From NCBI GenBank assembly GCA_021732175.1, contig JAKFVP010000276.1, positions 1 through 38,834 on the forward strand: DNA of 38,834 bases, given 5' to 3'. This document shows, piece by piece, positions 8,344-18,763 of the stretch. The notes under the pieces are model-generated. The model made no database searches, was not told the DNA's origin, and was given only the letters and a program-made list of their open reading frames with translations. The stretch's first letter is position 1. Every line of letters starts with the position of its first letter. The stretch is from Bradyrhizobium sp. GTDB lineage: Bacteria > Pseudomonadota > Alphaproteobacteria > Rhizobiales > Xanthobacteraceae. A program made the translations under genes and the position numbers.

Positions 8344-8787
8344 ATGAAAATTCCGCATGATGCGTTCGTGTTCGTGGGTGATGGGCGCAAGGCAATCTTC
8401 CTGCGCAACGAGGGCGACGAGAAATACCCGAACCTGAAGACCGAACGGGTATTCGAGGACGACAATCCACCCACCCGTGAGCAGGGTACCGACAAGCCGG
8501 GGCACCTCGGCAAGGCCATGGGTTCGGCCCGGCGCAGCGCGGTGGAAACGGCGGATTGGCACGACCTCAATGAGCACCGTTTTGCCAGGACGGTGGCAGC
8601 TGCGATGGAACGGCTGGTACGCGAGCGAAGGGCCCCGGCGTTGGTGATCGTGGCGCCGCCCCGGACGCTGGCTGATGTGCGCAATGCGCTGCATGCGGAC
8701 GTTGCGGCGCTCGTGATCGCGGAGGTCAACAAGGATCTCACCCGGCACCCGGTGGGAGAGATAGAGAAGCATCTCACCGGCGGTTGA
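8344..8787 (+). CDS. host attachment protein (baeRF-like family)
   Basis: This 147-aa protein begins MKIPHDAFVFVGDGRKAIFL and matches what I remember of proteins annotated as required for attachment to host cells. The name comes from Agrobacterium; the biochemical function is not established, and the fold is thought to resemble release-factor/eL30-like domains. AGGAGCCTGAGGG precedes the ATG. The second half (LVRERRAPALVIVAPPRTLADVR, about 95-118) is the conserved core. It diverges from the CBS-BON gene across a 231-bp region with the FixK-type box. Its 3' end overlaps the convergent ChaB gene by 14 bp. Confidence 0.75.
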   Translation: MKIPHDAFVFVGDGRKAIFLRNEGDEKYPNLKTERVFEDDNPPTREQGTDKPGHLGKAMGSARRSAVETADWHDLNEHRFARTVAAAMERLVRERRAPALVIVAPPRTLADVRNALHADVAALVIAEVNKDLTRHPVGEIEKHLTGG

Positions 8788-9019
8788 CGCGGCCCTTGCT
8801 GCGCGAGGGGCGGTCCGAGGCGATCCATGTATCGCCCATCTTCACATATGAACGCTTCACGGCCGACCATGCGGTGCGGTGAGCGATTTCCTCCTGCCGC
8901 GGGTCGGCGGCATGGGATGCGAAGGCATGGTTGAACGCTTCGCGATAGATGTCCTGCGCGTGAGCCGGCAAATGGCCGCGTACAGAGTGGGGCAAGTCGG
9001 CATTCGTCCGGTAGGGCAT
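8774..9019 (-). CDS. ChaB family protein
   Basis: The 81-aa product starts MPYRTNADLPHSVRGHLPAH and contains DIYREAFNHAF near residues 23-33, the typical ChaB domain. ChaB was named from the E. coli cation-transport region, but its biochemical role is unclear. The gene follows the DUF3775 gene by 15 nt on the same strand and should share its transcript, which starts at the second FixK-type promoter. Its last bases overlap the end of the host-attachment gene, so the two transcripts collide. Confidence 0.8.
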   Translation of the reverse strand: MPYRTNADLPHSVRGHLPAHAQDIYREAFNHAFASHAADPRQEEIAHRTAWSAVKRSYVKMGDTWIASDRPSRSKGRVNRR

Positions 9020-9034
9020 GATCGCGTGACCTCC

Positions 9035-9451
9035 TCAGAGCGGCCGCTCGAACTCCTCGGCCGAATGGCCGAACTGCGAAAGCGCTTCTTCCAGGTAGTC
9101 GCTGAGCAGCGGCATGCCGATGAGATATTGGGCCGTGCGCCGGTTATGTGCACGGTCCGCCTCGCGACGGATATCGGCCCAGTCAGCGATGTCGCCGTCG
9201 CCGCGGCCGAGCCAGGCCAGCGCGACAAGATCGATCTGCTCGTCCTCGTTCAAGCCACGGATCATGGCGCTGAGCTCAGACCGTGCCGGGTCGGACGCGT
9301 GATCTTCCAGCACCGACAGCATGGCGTCATCACTGCCGTTCGAGGCGGAATCGGGGTCGGTGACCACGTCCTTGACGTCGAACTGGCGTGCCTTGGAAAG
9401 GATCGCGGCGACCTTTTCCGGCGAGATCACGAGATCGGGAATGTCGTCCAT
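9035..9451 (-). CDS. DUF3775 domain-containing protein
   Basis: The start was set at the ATG at 9451 (MDDIPDLVISPEKVAAIL), with AGGGAGCC upstream, giving 138 aa. The track's start at 9472 adds seven residues and lies at the predicted transcription start. The acidic protein carries LNEDEQIDLVALAWLGRGD near the middle and HNRRTAQYLIGMPLLSDYLE near the end, the DUF3775 hallmark. Its function is unknown. It is the first gene of a two-gene unit with ChaB, downstream of a FixK-type box. Confidence 0.78.
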   Translation of the reverse strand: MDDIPDLVISPEKVAAILSKARQFDVKDVVTDPDSASNGSDDAMLSVLEDHASDPARSELSAMIRGLNEDEQIDLVALAWLGRGDGDIADWADIRREADRAHNRRTAQYLIGMPLLSDYLEEALSQFGHSAEEFERPL

Positions 9452-9480
9452 GCCTGGCTCCCTGGGCAGCAAATATGGAT

Positions 9481-9521
9481 AATTTAGCGGCGATTGGCCG
9501 AAATCCCTTGAGGGAGGTCAA
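9481..9521 (-). promoter_or_regulatory. second FixK/FNR-type promoter (DUF3775-ChaB direction)
   Basis: TTGAGGGAGGTCAA at 9508-9521 is another perfect TTGA-N6-TCAA. Reading the minus strand, TAAATT at 9481-9486 is centred 31 bp from the box centre, the same geometry as the CBS-BON promoter. It predicts a start near 9473 and a leader of about 22 nt before the DUF3775 ATG. In the plus direction no good -10 lies at 30-32 bp. Confidence 0.62.
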
Positions 9522-9539
9522 ATCACCTCATTGAACTAT

Positions 9540-10742
9540 ATGGCCGATGAGGAGATTGTTGTTGAGGCAGGCGGGACGCAGGACGCAGTGCAGCAGGGCG
9601 CATGGGCGCATATGGGCAAGCCGTCGGACAAGACTTCAAGCAGACTTCCTTCGGGTGCGGCTCCCCCGCACGATCCGATGCAGTGGCCCCTTGCCGCCAT
9701 GAAGGTCGCCACCGATGCGATGTTCTGGTGGCTCGATCAAGGTAACGGGCGCAAGGCTTCCGACGACAGGCCGCCGCTGCCGTGGACGACGCCGAACGCG
9801 GTTGCGCTCGAATTGACCACCATGCGGCTTCGCGATTTCTCGCGGTCGCGCATCGGACGGCCGGTCCTGATCTGCGGGCCTTATGCGCTGCACAGCACGC
9901 TGCTTGCCGATTTTGCCCCGGGCCACAGCATCATCGAGCGTTTGCAGCAGAGCGGGCATGAACGGATATTCCTGACCGATTGGCGCTCCGCCTCGGCTGA
10001 CATGCGGTTCCTTGCCATCGACCAGTATCTCGCCGACCTCAACGTCGCCGTCGACGAGATCGGCGCGCCCGTCGATCTCATCGGATTGTGCCAGGGCGGC
10101 TGGCTGTCGCTGGTCTACGCGGCGCGCTTCCCGGGAAAAGTGCGCCGGCTCGTGCTGGCGGGAGCGCCTGTAGATGCTTCCGTCGATTCCGGACTGGTGC
10201 GGCTGGTTGGCAGCGCCCCGCAGGCCGCCTTCGAGGGGATCGTCGAAAGCGGCGGCGGCATCGTCAGGGGCGCACACATTCTGCGCTTCTGGAGCCGCGC
10301 CTCCGACACCGCCCTGGTGCTGCAACGAAGCCTCTCGCAGGAAGCGCCCGCCGATCGGGAATTGCATGAGCGCTTCGTGCGCTGGCACGACGAGACCGTC
10401 GATTTGCCCGGCACCTATTACCTCCAGGTCGTGAACTGGATCTATCGAGAGAACCGGATCGCGAACGGCACATTCGTGGCGCTCGGTCGCACCGTTCACC
10501 CCGAGGACGTGAGTGTGCCGGTTTTCCTGCTGGCAGGCGCCGATGACGAAATCGTACCGGCACCGCAGGCCATGGCGACCGCCTTGCGGCTCGGCACGCC
10601 GGCCGCGCAGATCGAGCGCGCCGTCGTCCCCTCCAGCCACCTCGGCCTCTATCTGGGCGGGCAGACGCTGGCCACGGCCTGGCCCCGGATTGCCGGCTGG
10701 CTGCAGGCGGACAGGGCGGTTTCGGTCGCTGCCCGGCTCTGA
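9540..10742 (+). CDS. PhaC-like alpha/beta hydrolase (polyhydroxyalkanoate synthase family)
   Basis: The product is about 400 aa. The nucleophile motif is GLCQGG, with Cys rather than Ser, as in polyhydroxyalkanoate synthases. The rest of the triad fits: GADDEIVP for Asp and SSHLGLYLG for His. Further PhaC-like stretches are LTDWRSA and TYYLQVVNWIYREN. It is shorter than class I synthases (about 590 aa) and lacks most of their N-terminal domain, so it may be a short PhaC homologue or a related acyl-transfer enzyme. The start is uncertain: ATG 9540, the track's TTG 9531 or ATG 9612. The FixK-type box ends 18 nt before 9540. A 3-hydroxybutyryl-CoA dehydrogenase follows, consistent with a link to PHB metabolism. 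Confidence 0.68.
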   Translation: MADEEIVVEAGGTQDAVQQGAWAHMGKPSDKTSSRLPSGAAPPHDPMQWPLAAMKVATDAMFWWLDQGNGRKASDDRPPLPWTTPNAVALELTTMRLRDFSRSRIGRPVLICGPYALHSTLLADFAPGHSIIERLQQSGHERIFLTDWRSASADMRFLAIDQYLADLNVAVDEIGAPVDLIGLCQGGWLSLVYAARFPGKVRRLVLAGAPVDASVDSGLVRLVGSAPQAAFEGIVESGGGIVRGAHILRFWSRASDTALVLQRSLSQEAPADRELHERFVRWHDETVDLPGTYYLQVVNWIYRENRIANGTFVALGRTVHPEDVSVPVFLLAGADDEIVPAPQAMATALRLGTPAAQIERAVVPSSHLGLYLGGQTLATAWPRIAGWLQADRAVSVAARL

Positions 10743-10805
10743 TATCAGGTCGGAATGGATCAGGTTGCGGGCGGCAAGGCGGCTCGCGAAACAAGGACGT
10801 TCGAC

Positions 10806-11660
<855 letters not shown>

Positions 11661-11695
11661 GGGATAAGATTGATCGTCGCCACGACGCAACTGCG

Positions 11696-11824
11696 CTCCC
11701 TCTCCCGCTTGCGGGGGAGGGTTGGGGAGGGGGTGGTGCCATCGGGATTCTCCGCGTGGAGAGAGCCCCCACCCGCCGCGCTCTTCGAGCGCGTCGGCCT
11801 CCCCCGCAAGCGGGAGAGGCGAAG
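11696..11824. repeat. long inverted-repeat element of the GC-rich palindromic type
   Basis: Two exact 22-bp inverted arms (11699-11720 and 11798-11819) enclose a 77-bp centre. Each arm contains the small palindrome CCCGCTTGCGGG. Inside, GGGGAGGGGGTGG pairs loosely with GAGCCCCCACCC. I recall this type of element as frequent between genes in Bradyrhizobium and related genomes. It may also act as a terminator for the HBD gene and the convergent membrane-protein gene. Confidence 0.75.
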
Positions 11825-11866
11825 CGAGCCCGCGGTCCTACCGATTCAACCTAAAGCCATTCCGCT

Positions 11867-12787
11867 TTAAAAGGGCGACGCCGTCGCCCTTACGGCCGCC
11901 TGACTGCGGCGCACCTTCGAAGCAGCGGACGCTGCTTCCACCTGCGGCGCCGGGGCGCTGATCGCCGCCGTCTCGGTGCGGTACTGCGGCAGTTCGCCCT
12001 CCAGCGAATAGAACACGCAGAGCGCAAGGCTCGCCCATACGGCGCCGCTGAAATACAGCGCCATCCACATCAGTTCGCCCTTCCAATGGGCGATGTCGTG
12101 CGTCCGCACCCAGCGCGTCGAGACGTCACGCAGGCCCTCGAACAGCCCAAGCAGCTGGTTGCCCTCCGCAAGGTTGGTGCGCCAGCGGCCAAGGTACATG
12201 GGAACGTCGACGGTGACGAGGAAGGCGGCGATGCCGGCAATCGAGACGAGAAGCACCACGTGCACCGGCCCGTGGAACTCGGGCAGCAGCCGGACGAGGC
12301 CGATGCCGACCAGGAAGAAGGCGATCGCCCACAGCGAATTCTCGATCGCGTTGTAGAAGAAGTTCGTGGTCAGCACGGCGTACCACGAAAAGCATTCTGC
12401 GATCAGGATCAGCGGCACGATGATCCATGCCACGTTCAGCACGGTCTCCGATCCCGTGATGGTGCCGAGCTGATGCAGGATGATCGCCCATTGCACGACA
12501 AAGCAGACCTCGGCGACTGTCGCCACCGATCGGCCGACCAGCACGCTCGACCACCAGGTGTCGAACAGGCAGATGCGCTGCACGTCCGCGCGCGGCAGCA
12601 CCGAGCGGAAGGCGCAGCCGAACACGTAAGCCGCGCAGAGCAGCAGCATCAATTGCATGCTGCCTACCGGCTGGGAGTGCAGCTCGCGGTAAAGCAGGAA
12701 CCACAGCGCAATATTGACGCCGCTGACCAGGGTCAGCATCGCCCACCACCACGTCAGGGGATTCGACCGCGCACGCCACAGGCTCAT
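11867..12787 (-). CDS. multi-pass membrane protein of unknown function
   Basis: I do not recognise this protein. It has about seven or eight hydrophobic helices between residues 15 and 265, among them MLTLVSGVNIALWFLLY, MLLLCAAYVFGCAF and VVLLVSIAGIAAFLVTV. It ends in an Ala/Ser-rich cytoplasmic-looking tail. Trp and His are frequent (LTWWWAM, FDTWWSS, HDIAHWKGE). The start was set at ATG 12787 (MSLWRARSN) because GGAG lies 9 nt upstream. The track's ATG at 12820 lies at the centre of a 41-bp palindrome and has no ribosome-binding site. It diverges from the chvE operon across about 240 bp of regulatory-looking DNA. Confidence 0.7.
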   Translation of the reverse strand: MSLWRARSNPLTWWWAMLTLVSGVNIALWFLLYRELHSQPVGSMQLMLLLCAAYVFGCAFRSVLPRADVQRICLFDTWWSSVLVGRSVATVAEVCFVVQWAIILHQLGTITGSETVLNVAWIIVPLILIAECFSWYAVLTTNFFYNAIENSLWAIAFFLVGIGLVRLLPEFHGPVHVVLLVSIAGIAAFLVTVDVPMYLGRWRTNLAEGNQLLGLFEGLRDVSTRWVRTHDIAHWKGELMWMALYFSGAVWASLALCVFYSLEGELPQYRTETAAISAPAPQVEAASAASKVRRSQAAVRATASPF

Positions 12788-12798
12788 TCCATCGCTCC

Positions 12799-12839
12799 AC
12801 AGAAATAATCGAACTGACATTCAGTCGTATTATTTCTGT
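12799..12839. promoter_or_regulatory. 41-bp near-perfect palindrome, candidate operator
   Basis: The left arm ACAGAAATAATCGAACTGA and the right arm TCAGTCGTATTATTTCTGT are inverse complements apart from a few central bases, with only CAT between them. The element lies just upstream of the favoured start of the membrane protein. Such symmetry suggests a dimeric repressor or activator site, or the foot of an mRNA hairpin in that gene's leader. No known consensus was recognised. Confidence 0.5.
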
Positions 12840-12881
12840 CATAGATCGCGGCGAGTCACGACAAAAATTCGCGAGCGTTTA

Positions 12882-12903
12882 CTGTCATATAACTGTCATA
12901 AAA
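12882..12903 (+). promoter_or_regulatory. Pho box (PhoB-type site) upstream of chvE
   Basis: Two direct 11-bp units, CTGTCATATAA and CTGTCATAAAA, match the PhoB consensus of CTGTCAT repeats spaced 11 bp apart almost ideally. A third CTGTCATA is at 12836-12843. The orientation of the repeats points towards chvE, whose ATG lies about 130 bp downstream. No strong -10 sequence is visible at the usual distance, which leaves the exact promoter open. Confidence 0.7.
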
Positions 12904-13030
12904 CTCCTTGCACGGGCATGACACGTGACAGATGATCGGCCTCGTCGCTCGGGGCGTTCGGGCGATGTGCCAGTCCGGGAGATAGACCGCGACCACGCGG
13001 CTGATGGCACGAAGTACTCGGGAGTGAAGC

Positions 13031-14095
13031 ATGAAGTTACTCAGAACCATCCTGTCCGCCGTCGCGCTCGGCTCGCTCGCCTTCTCCAGCGTCGCGCTGG
13101 CGCAGGGCAAGCAGACGGTCGGCATCGCGATGCCCACCAAGGCGTCGGCGCGCTGGATCGATGACGGCAACAACATCGTCAAGGTGTTGAAGGAGCGGGG
13201 CTACAACACCGACCTGCAATATGCCGAGGACGATATCCCGAACCAGCTCTCGCAGATCGAGAACATGGTCGCCAAGGGCGTCAAGGTCCTGGTGATCGCC
13301 GCGATCGATGGAACGACGCTGTCCAACGTGCTCAAGCAGGCGAGGGATCGCGGTATTGTCGTGATCGCCTACGACCGGCTGATCCGCGACACTCCCAATG
13401 TCGACTACTACGCGACGTTCGACAATTTCCAGGTTGGCGTGCTGCAGGCGCAGTCGATCGAGGATGCGCTGAAGCTGAAGGAGGGCAAGGGCCCGTTCAA
13501 CATCGAGCTGTTCGGCGGCTCCCCCGACGATAACAACGCCTACTTCTTCTACAACGGTTCGATGTCGGTGCTGAAACCCTACATCGACAGCGGCAAGCTC
13601 GTGGTTGCCAGCAAGCAGATGGGCATGGACAAGGTCTCGACCCTGCGCTGGGACGGCGCCACCGCGCAGGCGCGGATGGATAATCTCCTGAGCGCGTTCT
13701 ATACGACGAAGAAAGTGGACGCCGTGCTGTCGCCCTATGACGGTCTTTCGATCGGCATCCTGTCGTCGCTGAAAGGCGTCGGCTATGGCAGCGGCAACAC
13801 GCCGATGCCGGTTGTCACCGGGCAGGACGCCGAAGTGCCCTCGATCAAGTCGATGCTGCGCGGCGAGCAGTATTCCACGATCTTCAAGGACACGCGCGAT
13901 CTGGCCAAGGTCACCGCCGACATGGTGGATGCGGCGCTGAGCGGCAAGACCGTCACCGTGAACGACACCACCACCTATAATAATGGCGTGAAGGTCGTTC
14001 CGTCCTATCTGCTCAAGCCCGTCATTGTCGACAAGTCCAACTGGGAGAAAGTGCTGATCGACGGTGGCTATTACAAGAAGTCGCAGATCAATTGA
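13031..14095 (+). CDS. chvE: ChvE-type multiple sugar ABC transporter substrate-binding protein
   Basis: This is the periplasmic sugar-binding protein of an ABC importer. In Agrobacterium ChvE binds galactose, glucose, arabinose and other sugars and helps the VirA sensor. The 354-aa product has a Sec signal peptide (about 1-24, cut after SVALAQ). Long stretches match ChvE as I remember it, for example [35 protein letters not shown] and [14 protein letters not shown]. The ligand-lining segments SPYDGLSIG and [10 protein letters not shown] are present. GGGAG lies before the ATG. gguA and gguB follow. A Pho box upstream suggests phosphate control. No GbpR-type regulator gene is adjacent, unlike Agrobacterium as I recall it. 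Confidence 0.93.
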   Translation: MKLLRTILSAVALGSLAFSSVALAQGKQTVGIAMPTKASARWIDDGNNIVKVLKERGYNTDLQYAEDDIPNQLSQIENMVAKGVKVLVIAAIDGTTLSNVLKQARDRGIVVIAYDRLIRDTPNVDYYATFDNFQVGVLQAQSIEDALKLKEGKGPFNIELFGGSPDDNNAYFFYNGSMSVLKPYIDSGKLVVASKQMGMDKVSTLRWDGATAQARMDNLLSAFYTTKKVDAVLSPYDGLSIGILSSLKGVGYGSGNTPMPVVTGQDAEVPSIKSMLRGEQYSTIFKDTRDLAKVTADMVDAALSGKTVTVNDTTTYNNGVKVVPSYLLKPVIVDKSNWEKVLIDGGYYKKSQIN

Positions 14096-14136
14096 GGTGA
14101 GACTTGGGGCGAACGCACGTAAGTGGCGACTGCTCG

Positions 14137-14257
14137 GCCTTCATGGTTCGAGACGCGCCGCAGGCGGCGCTCCGCACCATGAGGGTCTGAGATTTGCCGC
14201 GAAACACACCTCATCCTGAGGAGCCCGCCAACGGCGGGCGTCTCGAAGGATGGGCCG
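14137..14257. repeat. double-hairpin palindromic repeat between chvE and gguA
   Basis: Two GC-rich hairpins lie side by side. The first runs from CATGGTTCGAGACGCGCC to GGCGGCGCTCCGCACCATG. The second runs from CATCCTGAGGAGCCCGCC to GGCGGGCGTCTCGAAGGATG. I recall this element as very common between genes in Bradyrhizobium-type genomes. Inside the operon it may lower transcription or stabilise the chvE message, so that binding protein is made in excess over the transporter. Confidence 0.75.
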
Positions 14258-14309
14258 CAAGGGCGCCGTCCATGACCCCCTCCAACGAAAGCTGCTCCCA
14301 GGAAACTGA

Positions 14310-15895
<1,586 letters not shown>

Positions 15896-15899
<4 letters not shown>

Positions 15900-17077
15900 C
15901 CGACAAGGCCGTGCCGGCTCCCGAACAGGGCGGAATACTCAGGGCGAATTTGCGCGAATACGGCATGCTGCTGTCGCTGTTCGCGATCATGGTGTTCTTC
16001 GAGTTCGCGACCGACGGAACGCTGCTGCGTCCCCTCAACCTCACCAACCTCGTGCTGCAGAACAGCTACATCGTTATCATGGCGCTGGGCATGCTGCTGG
16101 TGATTGTCACCGGCCATATCGACCTTTCGGTCGGCTCGGTGGCGGGCTTCATCGGCGCGATCGCGGCGGTGCTGATGGTGCGCTTCGACATGCATTTCAT
16201 CCCGACCGTCGTCGCCTGCCTCGCGCTCGGCGGCCTGATCGGCGCCGCGCAGGGCTACTGGGTGGCGTATTTCAAGGTGCCGTCCTTCATCGTCACCCTG
16301 GCCGGCATGCTGGTCTTCAAGGGGCTGGCGCTCGCCGTTCTGCAGGGCCAGTCGGTCGGGCCGTTCTCGCCGACGTTCCAGAAACTGTCATCCGGCTTCA
16401 TTCCGGAATTGATCCCCGATGCCGGCTCGCTCTATCCGACTTCGATTCTGATCGGCGTGGCCCTCGCAGCCGGCCTGATCTCGGTCAGCGTCAAGACCCG
16501 CGCCCGGCGCGCCAGCCACGGCGTCGAGGTCGAGCCGCACTGGTTCTTCGTGCTGAAGAACGTCCTCCTGTTCGCCGCGGTGATCTATTTCACCTATCTG
16601 ATCGCCTCGCATCGCGGCCTGCCCAATGTGCTCGTCGTCATGGTCGCCCTGATCGCGTTGTACGGCTTCATGACCACGCGCACCACCATCGGCCGGCAGA
16701 TCTATGCCGTCGGCGGCAACGAGAAGGCGGCGAAGCTTTCCGGCATCAAGACCGAGCGGCTGACCTTCCTCACCTTCGTCAACATGGGCGTGCTCGCCGC
16801 GCTTGCCGGCCTCGTGTTCGCCGCGCGCCTCAACACCGCGACACCGAAGGCCGGTGCCGGCTTCGAGCTCGACGTCATCGCGGCCTGCTTCATCGGCGGC
16901 GCCTCGGCTTATGGCGGCGTCGGCAAGGTTACTGGCGCCGTGATCGGCGCGCTGATCATGGGCGTCATGAACAACGGCATGTCGATCCTCGGCATCGGCA
17001 TCGATTACCAGCAGGTCATCAAGGGCCTGGTGCTGCTGGGGGCAGTCTGTTTCGACGTCTACAATCAGCGGCGGTGA
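15896..17077 (+). CDS. gguB: sugar ABC transporter permease GguB
   Basis: This is the membrane channel of the ChvE-GguA importer, 393 aa, with about 10-11 hydrophobic helices (YGMLLSLFAIMVFFEFA, IVIMALGMLLVIVTGHIDLSVGS and others). The VTGHIDLSVGS segment and GGNEKAAKLSGIKTERL are typical of the RbsC/XylH permease family. It starts inside the last codons of gguA. After its stop the operon ends. The gguC gene that follows in Agrobacterium is absent here, as are sugar-catabolic genes. Confidence 0.92.
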
Positions 17078-17185
17078 GGGGCGGACAGAGGGCCTCCGGC
17101 GCTGCCCCGCTACTGTGCATGGGGTTGTTTTGCCTGTTTTGAGTTCGGGCCGTCGAAAACTGACGGTCAAGGCGCGAAATTCGAC

Positions 17186-17215
17186 CTTAAATTAACGCCG
17201 CGAAGCCTCTATAAG
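17186..17215 (+). promoter_or_regulatory. candidate dusA promoter giving a leaderless message
   Basis: TATAAG at 17210-17215 ends 8 nt before the dusA ATG, and CTTAAA (17186-17191) lies 18 bp upstream of it. Transcription would start at or within two bases of the ATG, and there is no purine-rich ribosome-binding site in front of it. Confidence 0.4.
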
Positions 17216-17223
17216 CCCCTGCA

Positions 17224-18228
17224 ATGACCAGCAAGACCACCGATATCTGGCGCTTCTCCGTCGCCCCCATGATGGACTGGACTGACCGGCACTGCCGCGT
17301 CTTCCATCGCATCATGACGCGCCGCTCGAAGCTCTACACGGAAATGCTGACGACCGGCGCCATCCTGCATGGCGACCGCCAGCGGCTGCTCGGCTTCGAT
17401 GCCAGCGAACATCCGGTGGCGCTGCAGCTTGGCGGCTCATCGCCGGCCGATCTCGCGCAAGCCGCCAGGATCGGCGAAGACTTTGGCTACGACGAGATCA
17501 ACCTCAATATCGGCTGTCCGTCGGATCGCGTGAAGGACGGCCGTTTCGGCGCCTGCCTGATGGCGGAGCCGGCGCTGGTCGCCGATTGCGTCGCCGCGAT
17601 GAAGCAGGCGGTGAAAATTCCGGTCACCGTGAAGTGCCGGATCGGCATCGACCATCAGGATCCGGAACTTGCGCTCGACACGCTGGCGCGTGGCGTGGTC
17701 GCAGCCGGCACGGACGCGCTGATCGTGCATGCCCGCAAGGCCTGGCTCAATGGTCTGTCGCCGAAGGAGAACCGCTACATCCCGCCGCTCGATTACGGCC
17801 GCGTCTACCGGCTGAAGGCGGCGCTGCCTGAGGTGCCCATCATCATCAACGGCGGCATCGCCAGCATCGCGGAAGCCAGGCAGCATCTCGCCCATGTCGA
17901 TGGTGTTATGCTGGGCCGCGCGGCCTATCAGGAGCCGTGGCGCCTCCTCGCCGTGGATGCCGAGTTGTTCGGCGAAACGCCGCCGCAGGCGACGATGAAG
18001 GACGCCTTCGAGGCGATGCTGCCCTATATCGAGCGCGAGCTTGCATCCGGAACGCGGCTGCACGCCATCACACGGCACTTTGTCGGCGCGTTCCATGCCG
18101 TGCCGGGCGCGCGGGCGTTCCGCCGGCATCTCGCCGAGAACGGCGTCAGGGCAGGGGCAGGTGTCGATGTGCTGCGCGATGCGGTAGCGCTCGTGCGCGA
18201 GCAGCACGCCGCCTCACTTGCGGCTTGA
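17224..18228 (+). CDS. dusA: tRNA-dihydrouridine synthase DusA
   Basis: DusA reduces uridines in the tRNA D-loop (U20/U20a in E. coli) with FMN and NADPH. The 334-aa protein starts with FSVAPMMDWTDRHCRVFHR, the DusA signature. It then shows ALQLGGSSPADLAQAA, NLNIGCPSDRV with the catalytic Cys near residue 98, KCRIGID, VHARKAWLNGLSPKEN and IINGGI, followed by VMLGRAAYQEPW near 220. The length fits the family. No ribosome-binding site precedes the ATG. Its last 15 bases overlap the end of the convergent aspartyl-protease gene. Confidence 0.95.
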   Translation: MTSKTTDIWRFSVAPMMDWTDRHCRVFHRIMTRRSKLYTEMLTTGAILHGDRQRLLGFDASEHPVALQLGGSSPADLAQAARIGEDFGYDEINLNIGCPSDRVKDGRFGACLMAEPALVADCVAAMKQAVKIPVTVKCRIGIDHQDPELALDTLARGVVAAGTDALIVHARKAWLNGLSPKENRYIPPLDYGRVYRLKAALPEVPIIINGGIASIAEARQHLAHVDGVMLGRAAYQEPWRLLAVDAELFGETPPQATMKDAFEAMLPYIERELASGTRLHAITRHFVGAFHAVPGARAFRRHLAENGVRAGAGVDVLRDAVALVREQHAASLAA

Positions 18229-18744
18229 GAGCTCGGGATAGCCGTGCAGCATCAGCCGGTCGGAGCGCACGCCCCAGCTTTCCAGCCGGTCGAGGAAGCT
18301 CATGCCGAGCAGATTGGTCTTCATGTGCCCGCGCGGCACCACCAGCGCCGGCACTGATTTCTCCGTCAGCTTGCCGACCGTCAGGCGGTCCAGCGTCAGT
18401 CGCGCCGCCTTGGCGTGACCGCCGGCGGTTTCGAGATCGACATTGTATTCCAGCATCTCGACCGGCACGCCGATCGCCTTCGCCGTCTCCCATGTCAGCA
18501 CCACCGAGGTCGCGCCGGTGTCGATCACCATCGGCGCGGAGACGCCGTTGATTTTTGCCTTCAGCGAAAACTCGCCGCCCTGGCCGCGCGGGATCTGCAC
18601 CGGCGGCGGCGGCGTCAGGCTCTTCTGGCGGATCATGTGCGAGATGCTGTCGCCGGCACGGGCGATCTTGTCGGGGTCGCCATAGGCCACCACGGCGCCG
18701 GCCGTGCCTGCCAGGAAAACGATGATGAGCAGGATGCGGATCAT
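18214..18744 (-). CDS. retropepsin-like aspartyl protease family protein
   Basis: The 176-aa protein has an N-terminal membrane anchor or signal (MIRILLIIVFLAGTAGAVVA). A single retroviral-type aspartyl protease domain follows from about residue 60: the catalytic triplet is in VIDTGATSVVLTWE, and NLLGMSFLDRLESWGV lies near the end. This is the periplasmic clan-AA family found in many alphaproteobacteria (TIGR02281 as I recall). It would need to dimerise to form a full active site. It is the last gene after the DUF1289 gene (19 nt apart) and probably belongs to the transcript that starts with the histidine kinase. Confidence 0.83.
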   Translation of the reverse strand: MIRILLIIVFLAGTAGAVVAYGDPDKIARAGDSISHMIRQKSLTPPPPVQIPRGQGGEFSLKAKINGVSAPMVIDTGATSVVLTWETAKAIGVPVEMLEYNVDLETAGGHAKAARLTLDRLTVGKLTEKSVPALVVPRGHMKTNLLGMSFLDRLESWGVRSDRLMLHGYPELSSRK

Positions 18745-18763
18745 GCCGCGGCTCCCACAAACG

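Noticed and set aside
12917-12932. TGACACGTGACA sequence after the Pho box as an extra PhoB site
   Set aside because: The half-sites are only 7 bp apart and not in the 11-bp tandem arrangement.
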